This document shows, in pieces, positions 44,115-57,119 of a stretch of 64,000 nt of DNA. A model generated the notes under the pieces. The model was not told the DNA's origin. It ran no database searches and saw nothing but the letters and a program-made list of their open reading frames with translations. Both the position numbers and the translations under genes were made by a program. Source of the DNA: Deroplatys truncata (Eukaryota > Arthropoda > Insecta > Mantodea > Mantidae); NCBI GenBank assembly GCA_030765065.1, contig CM060986.1, positions 79,229,573-79,293,572 of the forward strand, read 5' to 3'. How positions within the stretch are numbered: the first letter of the stretch is position 1; the number at the start of each line of letters is the position of its first letter.

Positions 44115-44195
44115 TGCATGCATGGTAGTCAAGCAGTGAAACACATATACATCATAATTGGAACAATCTGGGTTTGAATCCTTAGTGTGTTTTTT
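44115..44195 (+). repeat. tRNA-like SINE remnant
   Basis: GCATGGTAGTCAAGCAGTGA (A-box-like, 44122-44141) and, about 28 bases later, CTGGGTTTGAATCCTTAG (B-box-like) followed by a T/A-rich tail. Too decayed to assign to a family with certainty; most like family B. Confidence 0.4.
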
Positions 44196-44399
44196 TTTAA
44201 TTATTTAAATTTTAATTTGTTAAATATATGGCAATGCTGTATGTTTTTCATGCATAAGGTATCTATTAACTTTAAAGACATTCATACATAAAAGCACAAA
44301 TAAATTATATTTTCGTTTTCAAAATAAGTGCCGTATTAGTAAGAATTCTAAAGTGAAAAACTAAACCAAGTATTTAATTGACTTAATATTGGATGTGTA

Positions 44400-45790
44400 A
44401 AGTTTGTCTCATTCTTCAGTTATGGATGGCGCTAGCATGATCATGCATGAGCACCTCATAGCCTTGGAATTCTACATCATATGAGCAACCATACTGACTT
44501 TTGTATGGCTGAGCGCACATATAACAGCGAAGCTACAAGGTGATTTTCCCTTACATTAGTGAATGTTGCTGGATACTCTATGTTGCAGGCTGCAAGAACA
44601 CTTGAAGTGACTATATCTACAGCTAGAGTGGGTGTGGTTATCCAGGGATGGGATTGTTCGTCATTGACCTGGTTCGGGTCAAAAACATTTACCCACACCT
44701 CAGCAGGACACTGCACTTCTACCGGAGGCAGACAGCAATCCCTTTCAGTACGCGTCTACAATTAGAAGTAATTCTAATTACCCTCAACCGAACTGCAAAG
44801 CCTTGCATCATTTGCAAGGGCATCGTAGCAGGGCTCTTTTGCTCAATCAGCAGCTAAGAAGCATGTCTTACAGACGATCACAGATTATGTCGCCTTGCAT
44901 TTACAGAAGAATATGTCAACCATTATTGAATTAGGTTTATATTCACAGATGCGGTTACCTTTTCATTTACAAATGGGAGAAAGCAATTGTCTACTGACTC
45001 AGAGGAAAAGATTAGGTTGAAAAATACGTGGCATAAATGAAACGCCAAGGTCGTGTATCTGTATTGCTTGGAGTTGGATGTCACGAGATGGTCTAAGTGT
45101 GCTGCAGCAGCTTCTGGCACATTGAAATATAGCCAGCAGTATAAAGACATCCTTAAAAACATCAAGGTTCCTTCTGTATGTAGTAGACATCCTGATAGAA
45201 TGATTGAACTCCAACATAACCACCCTCTCCGCACAAGTCAGCAAGTTTCAACTGGTCCTTGCAAAGGCAAAATATCAACGTAATTGACTGACCTCCATCA
45301 GATTTGACTCCTATTGAAAATGTTTGGGTAGAGGTGAAGAAAGTTTTGGAGTTAGATTGGCCTGCAATACAACGCAGTACAAAAGAGGTTTTATGGCATC
45401 TACTGGATGCTCAGAGGAATTAGTCTCTGTGAAAGTTTAACTAGGCAGTTGATCATCCATGCCCCATAGAATGAGGGCAGTAATAGAAGCAGAAGGTTTA
45501 CACACCCAAAGTTAAGTGAATTTCTACTTTTATTTGCCTTTTCCATTTAGGACTATAATGTTTACTTATTTCTTATTTAGTTTGAAAACATAAAGGAGTC
45601 CTTCAGTTTTTATGAGAGCATAAATATGCCTTGAAATCAAATAAGCCTTAGCAATTGGAAATTATAATATGCATAATAAACATTGCATCTTTTGAGGGGG
45701 GATTTTATGCTTGAGATACGAATCTCATTATTACGTAACTGCTTATAGCCGCTCATTTGTCACTACATTCTTGGTAGCTGGAACTCAGTA
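44400..45790 (+). mobile_element. Tc1-like element
   Basis: The plus strand carries a decayed transposase from about 44540 to 45475, followed by about 320 bases of 3' sequence that is also present, without the gene, at 25432-25750. Terminal inverted repeats were not located, so the ends are approximate. Confidence 0.65.
44540..45475 (+). pseudogene. Tc1-like transposase pseudogene
   Basis: Order of remnants: TLEVTISTARVGVV (HTH-like, 44600); FIFTDAVTFSFTNGRKQLST (44934-44995), corresponding to the 'FTDEKVF' first catalytic Asp block, keeping the Asp but with Glu changed to Ala; LKYSQQYKDILKNIKVPSVC (45124-45180), the 'YI.IL...MLPSV' block; MIELQHNHPLRTSQQV (45199-45249), where 'QQDNCPIHTS' is expected and the Asp is lost; DLTPIENVW-like sequence at 45300-45330; and IEAEGLYTQ-like C-terminus at 45482. 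The order and spacing fit a Tc1-like DD34E transposase common in insects. Stops and shifts make it inactive. Confidence 0.75.
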
Positions 45791-47579
45791 TGAAGGGTGA
45801 CAATAGAATGAAGCTAAAGGCATGCTTCCCGAGACACCTTGTGAACCATCCGTGGAAATGATTTGAACTTTGATAAATACACGCTTCGAGAGACTGCTCA
45901 TTTCTTTTGTCTTAGGGTGTATATTCATTTTTGGGCATATGCTTTGTTTGTTGCTGTTTACAGCACATGCTTGTATAACTCAAACATGATTTGTGCAAAC
46001 ACAAAGACGATGAATGGCAAACTTGCAGTTTTAGCATAGAAACATGTTTTGAATAACAATTTTTTGAAGAGCTATGCAATTTCCTTTTCCTTTCTCTCTA
46101 TAGCTCCTTAAATTCTTAGAGATGTTAAAATGTCAATGTTCTTTGAAACGAATCAAGCTTATTACAATGAAAGTTTCTTGAAGTTGCATAAATCTTAGGG
46201 CGGGATGAAACATTGACATTCATAAAATATGTTCAATATATGAATCAAGTTTTCCTAGATTTTAAATCAAACCACAACCTTATAAAAAATGTTTCCAAGA
46301 TACAAATGTTTAAATGTACAAGAAAGTTCAAAACCATAAAGCAGTGGAGTAAAATAATTAAAAATATTTCTATTCTACTAATAAATTATAAAGCAAATTA
46401 ATAAGTACACTAAATTTAAGTCACACATAAAATCATGTAGTTTTTGCTTTAATTTTGCTGTTTTGATGCCTCTTAACTATAATTAATGCAAAACTTTGCT
46501 ATATTTACAAGACATTCAGAAAGTTTCCAGACTTTAGTAAGCAAATCACCAAAATTTGAAAATATGCATACTATAGCACATTACAATGCACTTTTTGTGA
46601 ACTGTGTGTATAATCCCAACAAACTGGCTTGAAATATAGGCCTTTTGTTGGTTGTCAACACTGAAGTGAATTTATGAGAATGTACAAGGATTTACACTGA
46701 AAAAGTTAAGCTACTAATAATACCCTGAGAAACTTGCACAGGTCTTGCATAAGGTTTATCCTTTAAATGCCTTTAGTAGATTGGAGAATACTTAAAAACA
46801 GAGTGAAACGCAAAATTATAAACAGCAGGGATGGTAACACAGGATTGTGAGTATAAAGAAAATTATACAGTAGCACCTGAGTAAACTGATCTACATATTA
46901 ATTGGGTATTTACAAACCAAATGTATTCATTTTTTATAACCCCCTCAGGTGAATTCCATAATTCTCAGCAATGTGCATCATGACATGATAATTTGACACT
47001 CATACTCCAGCACTTTTACCTTAGACTATGAGCAGAGTTGTGATTACAAATGTTTCATAAATGAATAAGATAGCCTTGTCTCTTATGTGAAATCTTAACA
47101 GGGAGAAAATATGAATCTATGCATATGACCAGAAACACAAGTTCAAGTCATTAGTATAATGATGCTCTTCCTCTAATTCATGTGCATGCCACTTCTATTT
47201 ATTCTTACTCTTGAAATGGAAATCAAGAACAAAAAGAGTAGAGAAGAAAATAGGGACAATTTCTTCTCCAGTAGTGATCCTTAGTAGAAAAAGCTTTTTT
47301 TTTGAACAAAGTTAACTTACTAAAGATCTGTATTTAAAAGCATGCTTCCATAGCAAGTGAAAAATAGCCGAGACAAGGATCACGTAGACTGTGAATGCCT
47401 CTGCCACTGCCTTTGTGATATAGGCCAACCTAGAGTAAGCTCTACTTTTGTAGTAAACTACTTCTTAAGCGTGTTACTCCTTTCAGACACTCCCACAGTA
47501 AATTACTGCAGAAGTAAATGTCGGACAGCACTGTCATGTAGTATGTCACTACGGGATTAAACAGAGCACAAATATAGCT
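45791..47579. other. Intronic sequence, nothing recognised
   Basis: AT-rich; no supported feature. Confidence 0.45.
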
Positions 47580-48660
47580 TAGAATTTTACTCTTGCGACT
47601 TGGAAAGAGTAACTAGCCTGTCGATTGAACTAGAATACCATATCGTATTTGGAGCAAGATATTTTGACATGTTCATGGATTACTTAGATTACATTGATGA
47701 TCTCGACGAAAAAAACAAAGGGAATGTGATAGTGATATGCGAGAACCATATGACACTTATAGAGAGTTCAATGAACATTTCAGTATTAGGAAAGAATCTT
47801 TTACATGCCTTCTGAACCTGCTTGGAGAGCATTTACGACAAAACTCAAGACAGGAATTCAGACTGCAATTATTGTTATACGTCTTGCAAGTGTTTCGTAT
47901 CAGAACATTTCAGATAGTTAAGCCAGGATTACGATGAATTTAATGTAACATGACAGTCTAACATTGTAATAAATGGGGATATTTATGCTCGACTTAACAT
48001 GACGTAATTTAAGAGCTTAGAAATGTCAAATTTGGTAATAAAAGAACTACTATTCAAGAGTCATTCCCATTACGTTAACTGCATCCTAATTAGACCTCTA
48101 GTTTATCAATATTTTCTAACTTCATTTTACATTAAGTGAAGTTCGCCATAATCCAGCATTACAGATAATCTTGTAAATACACGTTCACCGTGCGCCTGCT
48201 GGTCGTATCTTTCATCACACCGTTAGAGCACTTTTGAGGTTGAGAGCAAGGTACACACAAACAAATATACATGTGCTCAGAAAATAAAAGACAATTCATT
48301 ACTTTTGCAGATTTCCAACACATTGTGGGTGCAATTGACTGCACGCATGTTCCTATTTTGTGTCCATCAGTGAATATAAAGAACTTTTCCGAAATCCTAG
48401 AGGGTATTTCTCCAACATCACGCATGTGATCTGCATTGTAAAATGAAGACTACAAACATTGTTTCCAGAATTTTAAGCTGCTCTTCAGTAAGTTTCACGT
48501 CACTCGAAATATTAAACTTGTCAGTCACTAACTTTCCATCATCTTTCATATTGTTTAAATGGATTTTCTTTATCTCTACCAACAAACGTTTATCACCTTT
48601 GCTGAAGTTACCCCTTTTTCTATTGCACAAACAAAACAATTCCTCCAGGAGTAATGAGCT
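47580..48660 (+). mobile_element. PIF/Harbinger transposon fragment
   Basis: Holds a decayed Harbinger nuclease on the plus strand. Terminal repeats and the 3-bp target duplication were not found, so the limits only bracket the coding remnants. Confidence 0.65.
47730..48640 (+). pseudogene. Harbinger (HARBI1-like) transposase pseudogene
   Basis: First part (47737-47930): YREFNEHFSIRKESFTCLLN and then VFRIRTFQIV, matching the 'F...FR..K..F..LL' and 'Y.TGTFQ.V' blocks of PIF/Harbinger nucleases. After a rearranged stretch, 48310-48370 gives FQHIVGAIDCTHVPILCPSV, the 'F.GVIGCIDCTHV.I..P' block with the first catalytic Asp. Further degraded sequence (TFITFAEVTPFSIAQTKQ and similar) is not assignable. 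The later catalytic Asp and Glu are not visible. Clearly inactive. Confidence 0.75.
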
Positions 48661-51239
48661 CTTACTTCCATAGTCTTAATTAAGAGTAAATTATAATTGA
48701 GCTCTATGTTACTTTTTGAGTACACTGCTTCCATGGTACCTACTTCTTACTAAACATTATTTTTGAAGCAATTTACTCCAACATGGACACTACCCATAGT
48801 TTCCAATTTAGACAGAATACCTTGCATTACCAGATTTCAATTGGGTTAAATGGAAGCACAGTAAAAAACTGTAACAAATTAAAAACTGAATAACAGTGCT
48901 GACTAGACTAGATATCCAGTCATTTACTTTGCAGTGAGAGAAGTGACTTATAGCATCAAAATTAATATACCAGCCGAGCTTCAAGCAACAGTTGTTCCCA
49001 AGTCACTTTTCCCCCCCTCTTTTTTAAGTTTTGTCTTTTTATTTTAGCAAATATTGCTGTTTATAAACTGTTATGCACTGCAACATACTTCAGCTTAAAT
49101 TAAAGCTTACACAATAAAACTTCCCTCTGGCAACCATTACAGCATACGTATATCTCTGCTGTAAGAGAGCTACTGCATATGCTTATCCAATAATTATGTA
49201 TTGTGACAAGGTTTTGATTATTACTGTTTACTCTTACCTTACCAAAATCCTATTTCTACATTTATTAGTTGGCAAATATAAACATCTGGAAACACAATAC
49301 TGGAATTTGTGTATATTATTTATAAACTGTATATTTTTTCAAATGCAACGTTTCTGGTCCATGCATTGGTTTTATCCCATTAGTTTACTTAGTCAGCTTC
49401 ATGATATCTATGTTAATAATAGGTAGTAAAAAGCCAAAACTAGGTTATGTCCAAATCAGGCTATTTTTAATTTTTTTGTATATGCTGGTAGTACTTATAC
49501 AACGTGGAAAACATGACATGTATATTCAAATTGTTTAAGAAATAAGTTGCTTTGGAAAATCTTGATTTGTTGAGGCAATCCTTTCGGAATTAAATTTATG
49601 GCAAAACAGATTTAATCTTCAGAGTAAATATTCATTTTGATTCAAATAAACTTAAGCTGATGACAGTCTTTTCCAGTACTAGAAAAACTGAATAGACAAG
49701 TACCCTTTGACATCATTGGTCAGAATATTTAAGCGATAATTTTCACATGATACTTAGCCACTTAACATATACAACAAAATGGAGGTGAAGCTGGTGAACA
49801 CAAAGATTCTGCACTCCCCCCAGGATACCAAGTTAACTTCTTTTGAAAATACACAATCTGTGATCGAGAAGATTAACCTTCAGTTGTTAATTACAACATA
49901 TTGCTTCACTGATTTCTAATGTTAGCAATTCTCTCTTTATACAATTATTTAGCATATCTACCAATGAACTTGATTACAATGTAAGTACAAAGGAAGTGCA
50001 GCAAAACTTCCTAAAATGAGGGTATTAAACTATTTGGAAGATATCATATGTATAGTGGCATTATAAGCAGATTAAATTTTCTTTTGTTTTACTGTGTCTT
50101 CTGTTTTCTTAGTTGCTGAATTGTGAATATATTATTATTCACATTATTTGGAATGAAATATAGGCAGCTTTTGTATTATTTTACATGGATTTTCTGTACA
50201 TTAATAACTATTTTCTACTCCATGACAATCTCAACAAAGTAAAGCCTTCTTCACATATTCGTTCTCTTATGACTCCAATGTGTTGATATTCCAGTACATA
50301 GGCTTTGTAAATACCTTTTACTCTTTTAGTAATTTACGAACTGAAATTAGGCGTTTCATGGCCCATGTCCGATGGCCAATGCTGAAGGAATTATCAAAAT
50401 CAGTTGAGTGTTTATAAGATTATACTACATATAAATTTTCTCTTTATATTCTTTTAAATTTAATTTCCTGAAATACAATTATTTTGGACACACTATGTTT
50501 TGGATTTTCAATTCTAAACATATGTAATACAGTTTACATAATAACTACAGCATGTCTACACACTGCTTTTTTAACTGTTTAGTATACAATAAAGTAAAAT
50601 AATTTTCCTAGCATCCATATGCTCACTAAAACAAGTTTACTCCCGTGTGATGTCATGTAAGCTGTCCTGCAGCTTGTATTGAGAATTATCAGGCAGTAAA
50701 ACTTGGATACTGATGGAAGAGTGGCAGGGGTTTCAGATTATTGCATATACTTGGCACGGGGCTATGTTCAACTAACGTTTTGCTATCATCACATCATGCG
50801 ACACTGAGTGCACCTCTTCTCAAGACAGTGTTCAAGAGAAAACCATAACTACATTGTAGTTCATTGTAATGCTAATGCTGCAACTACAACACATCAAAGA
50901 GTAAGCAACGACCAATAAGAAATCCTCAGAATCAAATACTTTTTAGTCTATACTGCACATTTGTGTTATAGATATTATAAATATAAATTTGTCATAAATA
51001 CTTCACGTTATACAGAACCTTTGTTTGGATGCAAGGTATTTTTTCATATGGGAAATTACCTGCCCTGCCCCACACTTATTCTAAAAAAGTGTTTCCCCCT
51101 CACTCTGTGTTCTGGCTAATCAGTTGATGGTAAGTCCTTGTACAGAGGTTGATACTTTGTGAGCCACATGTTTCAGTGTTATAAAGTTAGTGCTATTATG
51201 CTGACAAAAAACTCATACTTTAGTGCACACAATCTTCAT
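48661..51239. other. Intronic sequence, nothing recognised
   Basis: AT-rich, no supported feature. A somewhat less AT-rich patch at 50640-50900 has no open frame or repeat partner that I can demonstrate. Confidence 0.45.
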
Positions 51240-51670
51240 GATGATTCCTATGTGACAACTAACTTGTAGAGAAGTGAGACAGCAATTTATAGACAGATTC
51301 CCTGTTGTTCATGTGGCTCATAGAGAAACAATTCATAATCTTGTGAACAGATTTAGGGAAAAGGGTGATAAGAAACTGAAATTAAATAGCCTTATTCTTA
51401 GAGGATAAGCTTGATGACAAAGAAAAGCTAGAACAAACTCCAAAGAAATCTTTGAGAAAGTCTGCACAAGAACCAGGAATTTTTTGAAACTTGGCTTGGA
51501 ATGTATTAAATTTATAAAACCAAAGCCCTAAGTTAACCCTAGTTAAGGAATTGCAACTATGTGATGCAAGCAGAATTAATTTCTGAAAGTGGAAGTTGAA
51601 TAATGTTAATGATTGGTCTAACAGTTCGCTTTAATTTGATTTTTTTTAAATGGACAAACGAAGTGGACCA
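51240..51670 (+). pseudogene. Tc1-like transposase fragment
   Basis: The frame near 51267 gives EVRQQFIDRFPVVHVAHRET followed by IHNLVNRFREKGDKK, the first helix-turn-helix of a Tc1-like transposase ('...RRFP...P.R.TI.NLVNRFRETG...'). After a shift, 51427-51480 gives LEQTPKKSLRKSAQEPGI-like sequence, the second HTH, then degraded VKELQLCDASRINF and NNVNDW blocks to about 51625. Related to the family at 35.4-36.9 kb. No catalytic core remains. Confidence 0.65.
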
Positions 51671-52977
51671 TGAAGAATTAATGAGTGTTCATGAAAATTT
51701 TCTTAAAAGGTGAGAGATGTCTGGTGGGACAAGGATAACACTTTCAACATTATCTATAACAAAGGTATGTGCTTATTGTAGTTATAGTTTGCATAAGAAA
51801 TGTGTGTGTTTGAATGTAAGGGACTACGAATATCTGGCTCTGTCAACAAACAGTATACTTCCCGGTTTCAAGAAAATTCCTGTTAGGTCGGCCATATGTA
51901 CAAATGAAGGCTCTGTACATATTGTGTATGTATTTTGAAACAGAGGTTAAGTAAGTTGAAAATGCACAACTTAACGATTATTTCAATGCTCAAGTTAATA
52001 CTTCAGGATGCAAGTATAGTACACTAAGTAAAATGTAAGTATTATACTTTGAAGTTTATATATAATGTTCATAATTTTTTCTGTAACAAAGGCTATATTT
52101 ATCATTTATTACTACTATATACATACAATTCTTTTCTCAAAATGCGCAAAATTCTCAATTACATAAAATAAATTATTTGTAAAAATACAATGTAAACAAA
52201 AGGGTTTGTTAAAAAATTGTAATGTGAGAGCAGGGAGGCAGTATACAGTGTCACATTGTTTAGTTTGTTTTGACTTGTCGCTGCATCTACACTGCTGTCC
52301 AAGACTATTCACAAGCTGTAAATAAACCTGCATCTATAGTACAATGACAGTTAACTTTTTTTCATCGGTATCCAAGTTTTACTACCTATCAATCACTAAG
52401 GCAGCATGTCTTGCAAACTACAACTGCAAATCTTAACTTCTTGTATGAACATCATATAAAGTGTGTCATCTGTTTGTAAAAGTCCTATCCTAGCATCCTG
52501 CAACCTTGTGTTCCCTTTTATGAAATGCCCACTGCAGCAGGGATTGTTTAAGCCATAAAAATGCTACTGCAGCACAAGAGGAGGAGGTTAGCATGGGCAG
52601 TGAGTAGCATTAGTGCCTATAGTCTTGGTTCCAAGATGTTCGTTGTTTAAGGGATCAAGGGGAGTATGCTGGGAAGTTGGGCTGGTTAAGTCTCAAAAAA
52701 AATTGTTAATATGTAAGCTATATCCAGAAACTTTCTAAATGCCACTTGTGCAAAAACATGTCCATATTAGGTCTGACATACCACATACAACTAAATGACT
52801 TGTTACCAATAGTGCATGAAATAGCAGATACAATTTTATCGACTACACTGCATGCTTCAGTTCTTAATTTCTTGATGCTCTGTGATTACACCAAGAGAAC
52901 TTGTACATATACCATATATTTTAAACAAATAATAAATTGCATTATTAAAAACACCTAATTATAACTATGAAATGTAC
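51671..52977. other. Intronic sequence, nothing recognised
   Basis: No repeat or exon recognised next to the large exon. Confidence 0.45.
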
Positions 52978-53964
52978 CTGTATGATTCCTAGTGGGAATG
53001 CTACTGTGGTATCAACATCTCCATGGTCAGCAGAGGATGAAGGCCCCTTATTCTTGACAGTGCTGTCTCCGTGACCAACTTCAAGTGTTGCATGACTTGT
53101 ATAATTAGGAACTCTAGCAACCGCCTCATTTCTCTGTATCACTTCCATTTCAGTGCCTAGGTCCTCATCCAACCCATTACTGCATGTTTCTCCCCCCAGC
53201 AACTTTTTTCCACTTCCCTCAACATTACTCACTGCACTTTTGCCCCCACTATCTGAAACTTCCACTGCACTATCCGCTGATACTCCAGTCTTAGCTTCTC
53301 CATTCTCTTTATGTTCAACATCAACCACCACAAATTCAGATTTGGGTATGTTGTTTGAAACATCCCCACCTGAAGGATATGAAGCATTTGTTGATGAGTG
53401 AACTGGCATGGCAGTAATAAATTCATTTGCCGATAAAGTATGTCCCAATTCTTTCCTTTTTGACTGTTTGCCACTATAAAGCCGAGAATCATCAAATAAG
53501 AGAGCAGCGGTGGCTGCTGAAGAGAGAGGTGCTGTGGGTGGGAATTCAAGCCCACTCAAAGTGAGCATTCCCCCACCACCACCGCCACACACCCCACCTA
53601 CATTCACATTACTAGGGAGAGACCCACCTTCACGCTGGCGGGCACTCACACTAACAGTATAGTCTCTTCCTGTGCTACCACGCTTTGACGATTTTCTCCT
53701 TACAACTCCACTTCCGTGACCACTTGATTGTCCAAAATAACCAAACCCAGACGAGTCAAACTCAGTATGTATAGCATGCACTAAGTTCTGGAGGGATCCG
53801 CCTCGAGTCTGTCTTTCCGATACAGCTGGGTCCCTGCGGCCTCTGCGTTTACTGTTACTATAATATCGAGAACCTTGAACTACCTGCTCTGGAACACTAC
53901 TTCCCCCAGTTCTACAACCATCCCCACAAGCACTCTCGTCAGCTTCAGCTTCTTGGAGCAGCTC
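52978..53964 (-). CDS. Large coding exon 1 (of those seen) of unrecognised host gene
   Basis: 987 bases, phase 0 to phase 0, 329 codons without a stop, in the least AT-rich part of the window. The acceptor is ATTAATATTCCAG|GAG (an alternative acceptor GATGCAG sits 16 bases upstream at 53980); the donor is ATACAG|GTACAT. It opens QELLQEAEADESACGDG-like (acidic), then a basic NSKRRGRRDPAVSERQT segment resembling a nuclear-localisation signal, then SLQNLVHAIHTEFDSSGFGY, then VRRKSSKRGSTGRDYTV (basophilic-kinase-like R-R-x-S), a Gly run (CGGGGGGM), GLEFPPTAPLSSAATAALLF, and a long acidic Ser/Val/Gly tail ending AFPLGIIQ. Such composition is typical of an intrinsically disordered linker in a large regulatory protein. 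I do not recognise the gene. Confidence 0.85.
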
Positions 53965-55334
53965 CTGGAATATTAATGCTCTGCATCAGAAAACTGAAGC
54001 ATGACCTTGAAACATAGGAATCCCAAATATTTATCTGTATTGATTATCAATTTTTGTCCCACCATAAATACTGTTAAAAATTTCTGATTATTTTGCATTA
54101 AATGCTCACATTCTTAGTTTGGTTATAAACAGTAACATTCTTCTGCTTTTTAATTTGGTCTTGCTTAACTTTAGCATCAATCAGAACCTCTACACAAAGA
54201 GTTCACTATCACCAGTTCCCTGAAGAGATGCATAGCATTATACTTAAAACTCCACGTCTTTGGTTTAAAGGAAGAACTGATGATTATAGGGAGCTGCAAA
54301 ACTACACCTTAAATCACAATTCACAATATTCAACTATTTGTTTTGGTTAAAATATCTTCCCCTGCCTGTAGATGCATAAATTATCCACAAAAAGATTATC
54401 CACTGAACTGAGAAAGTGATCCTTTGCATTTTCTATACATTCCAAATGTTTTTATTTTCTAACACCATGCTTCCTTCCATATAACATTAAAAACTTAAAA
54501 ACTGGCCTTCTAAATATATGACACTTAAAAAGTCGCAATGAATTACTTCCACTAGGGCTGTATTTGAAAAGTCACATTCCTACAATATTTTAACTTGTTA
54601 AAAACCTCTACCAAATTTTCCTAATCTGAATTAGTTTCACTAAAAACAAAAATTTAATGTGGCAATATTTGATACAATTAAAATGCTCCAGTCACACAGA
54701 TTTGAACCTTGAATATTAAATATCTACACTACAGTTTCCTAAAGGTTATAGTCCTGAGAGATACACAATATTATTCTGATAAAAATTCTGTAAATGTAAA
54801 CGTCTTAAAATAATATTTAATGTAGTAATCTCACTAGACATTTTTATGTTATGCACAGATTTATGAATAAACTATTTGGTGAACTGTAAAAGGCATGTAA
54901 AATGTAAACTATACCAACCAAATAAAATCTAAGCTCTAAGAAGAGTTAGTGACTGCATCTTTTTATCTTTTGGAAATATTCATCAAACAAAGTGAGCTTT
55001 TATGAGAGGCTGTGATAGCTTTTTAAACAATGCTATATTACAATCCATAGCATTAAGCTTGCAGGTATTGTGACTGCATGTTGGATATAATTTTGTTAAG
55101 ACAAAGGCTAGGGAAGCAACAACTGCAAAATAAATGTTTGTTCATATGATTACCATGACTGGTTGAAATTCAACACTTCCTGATTTGTGGTCAAAAGTAG
55201 CATGTTGCACTAAAAATAGAGTATTCAGACATGTTTTTTGTTACGTTTAATGTCCTTTGACGGGGTGGATAATATACTATGGTAAATAAAGGAATGAAAT
55301 GGAGCTAAAATGAGCCTGAGGTTAATGGAGGTTT

Positions 55335-55470
55335 GAGTTACCAAACATTCATTTTCTGAGGCAAGGGGAAACCCAAGGAAAAAACCTTATAGAGGGAACT
55401 CTGAGACAGACCCAGGATCTCTTGAATGTGAGGCAGAAATGCTATGCCCACACCACATATTCCTGAACTT
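55335..55470 (-). repeat. SINE-like patch
   Basis: On the minus strand TGTGGTGTGGGCATAGCATT (A-box-like) and, about 33 bases on, AAGAGATCCTGGGTCTG, followed by TTTTTTCCTTGGGTTTCCCC, which resembles the GGGGTTTTCC segment of family C. Weak; no target duplication found. Confidence 0.35.
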
Positions 55471-55859
55471 CTATAGATTTTATGACTTTGTATGTGACTG
55501 CAACATTTTAATGTAATTTTAAGAAAAACTATCAAATGACATATGTTGAATTGTAAACATTTAAAAATAATTCCTGAGCTTAAAAAAAGCTTCCTTTACA
55601 GAACTTGTGTCAATAATGCTTTCAAAGAAACAGCAGCTAGCTGCTCTTCAGTCAATTACTACACAGCTTTAAGCATCGCAAAACTGTGTTTTGTGTCCTA
55701 GAATGTTCAAAGCTTTGCCATACTTTCCATAAGACATCAGAAATTTATCTTCTTTTCAGTTTATTTCTTGAACAGTTATCCTCTTTCAAAATGATGAATG
55801 ATTTGGGAATGCAAGTTGAGTATTGATTACTAGTATTTCTGGATTTATCTATTGGAGTG

Positions 55860-55965
55860 GGAGGGAGGAAAAAATAGAGGAAACCTTAGCCAGCTACAAT
55901 CCAAGATTAAAATCCAGCATTAATAACAGACAGATATGCTACCATTTTGTCACTTCATAAACTTC
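55860..55965 (-). repeat. SINE-like patch
   Basis: On the minus strand AAATGGTAGCATATCTGTCT (A-box-like) and GGATTTTAATCTTGGA (B-box-like), followed by a pyrimidine-rich GGTTTCCTCTATTTTTTCCT. Resembles family C in layout. Weak. Confidence 0.35.
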
Positions 55966-57119
55966 TCTGCAGTTTAATGCATCAATTACATCTTAATTAA
56001 AAACAATTTTGTATAATGCTTGTACCAATATCAAGAACCAGTATTTATGGCAGGATCAGACACACATACAATGCACAAAATATAAAACCAAGATTGGCAA
56101 TCATTACATGATTTTAATACTTCCAAATGCATTTACAAAATTTATATAAAATATACCTTTTAATTCTAAAATCAATATGATGTACAACTAATCTAACCAA
56201 GCTATGTATAAATACACAGTGCCTTCTACTTTCACTTTTATTCTCATTAAACATGGACATCAGCTGTGATTAATATCAAATTTATGATGCTGAAACCTAC
56301 CTTAAAATTTCAGTTGGACAGGAAATTTGTCATAAAAGTGTGTGCAAAAACTTGGCCGCCAATTTTAGCTTACGGCCACCTAATGAACATTTCACCCAGT
56401 GAACCTCTAATGATACAACATTTATAACTACTTGGGTTTGATGGCTCCAATTACTGGTGTTTGCAATAGGAACATCACAGGACAGTGATTCATTAGACAA
56501 TACCACAATATGCTTAACAAGGAATACCCATTCATATCATTTACTCATGGTCATTGAAGAATTCAGGCTTTGATTGCAGTATCTCAGTTAAAAACAGCAT
56601 GCCCTTCCTATCCAAGATATTTCAAGACACGTTTCAGCATGAAGGGTTTGATGTTTCCCTTGTATGGTTACTTTATATTCATCCACCAAGCTTAGATTCA
56701 TTGTGGTGGGCATAATAAGCATGCCATATTAATAATAAAAATAAGGCTATTTCTTAAATAATCTATACCTATTAAAGCAAACGATTTCCTAGTTTTATTT
56801 TTGAGCATTTGGGACAATAGTTTTTTTTAGCACAGAATAAAAATTTATGCATCGTTTAAATTTATAGTTTCCACACCTAGCTAAGTTTAAAGCTAACCTT
56901 GTCATAAAAAGGTTACTGAAAGGAATTTAAAAAAAACTGATGTTGCAGTCATATACCTTTCTCTACTATTCTTCTACCAACTATAAATACAAAAGCTTTT
57001 CCTTCTATCTGCTTCCTGTTAGTGCAGTTAAATCTTCATTACACATGGGTTGTAGGTATGAGAAGAATTGAGTAAACTAAAACGATAGTCATATCTATTG
57101 TATATCTCTTGGTTTACCA

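Larger units (their letters stand above)
29756..52977 (-). other. Large intron (about 23.2 kb) of the minus-strand gene
   Basis: Bounded by donor ATACAG|GTACAT (52978/52977) and acceptor ATTACAG (29756-side), both phase 0. Filled with transposable elements listed separately; no additional convincing exon was seen. Confidence 0.55.
53965..57119. other. Intronic sequence, little recognised
   Basis: Apart from the two SINE-like patches near 55.4 and 55.9 kb, no feature can be supported. Confidence 0.45.

Noticed and set aside
50640-50900. Less AT-rich patch as a possible exon
   Set aside because: No frame stays open with acceptor and donor sites, and no repeat partner could be shown.
53153-53555. 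Open frames on plus and in another minus frame within the large exon
   Set aside because: Shadows of the 329-codon exon; composition and splice sites support only the main frame.
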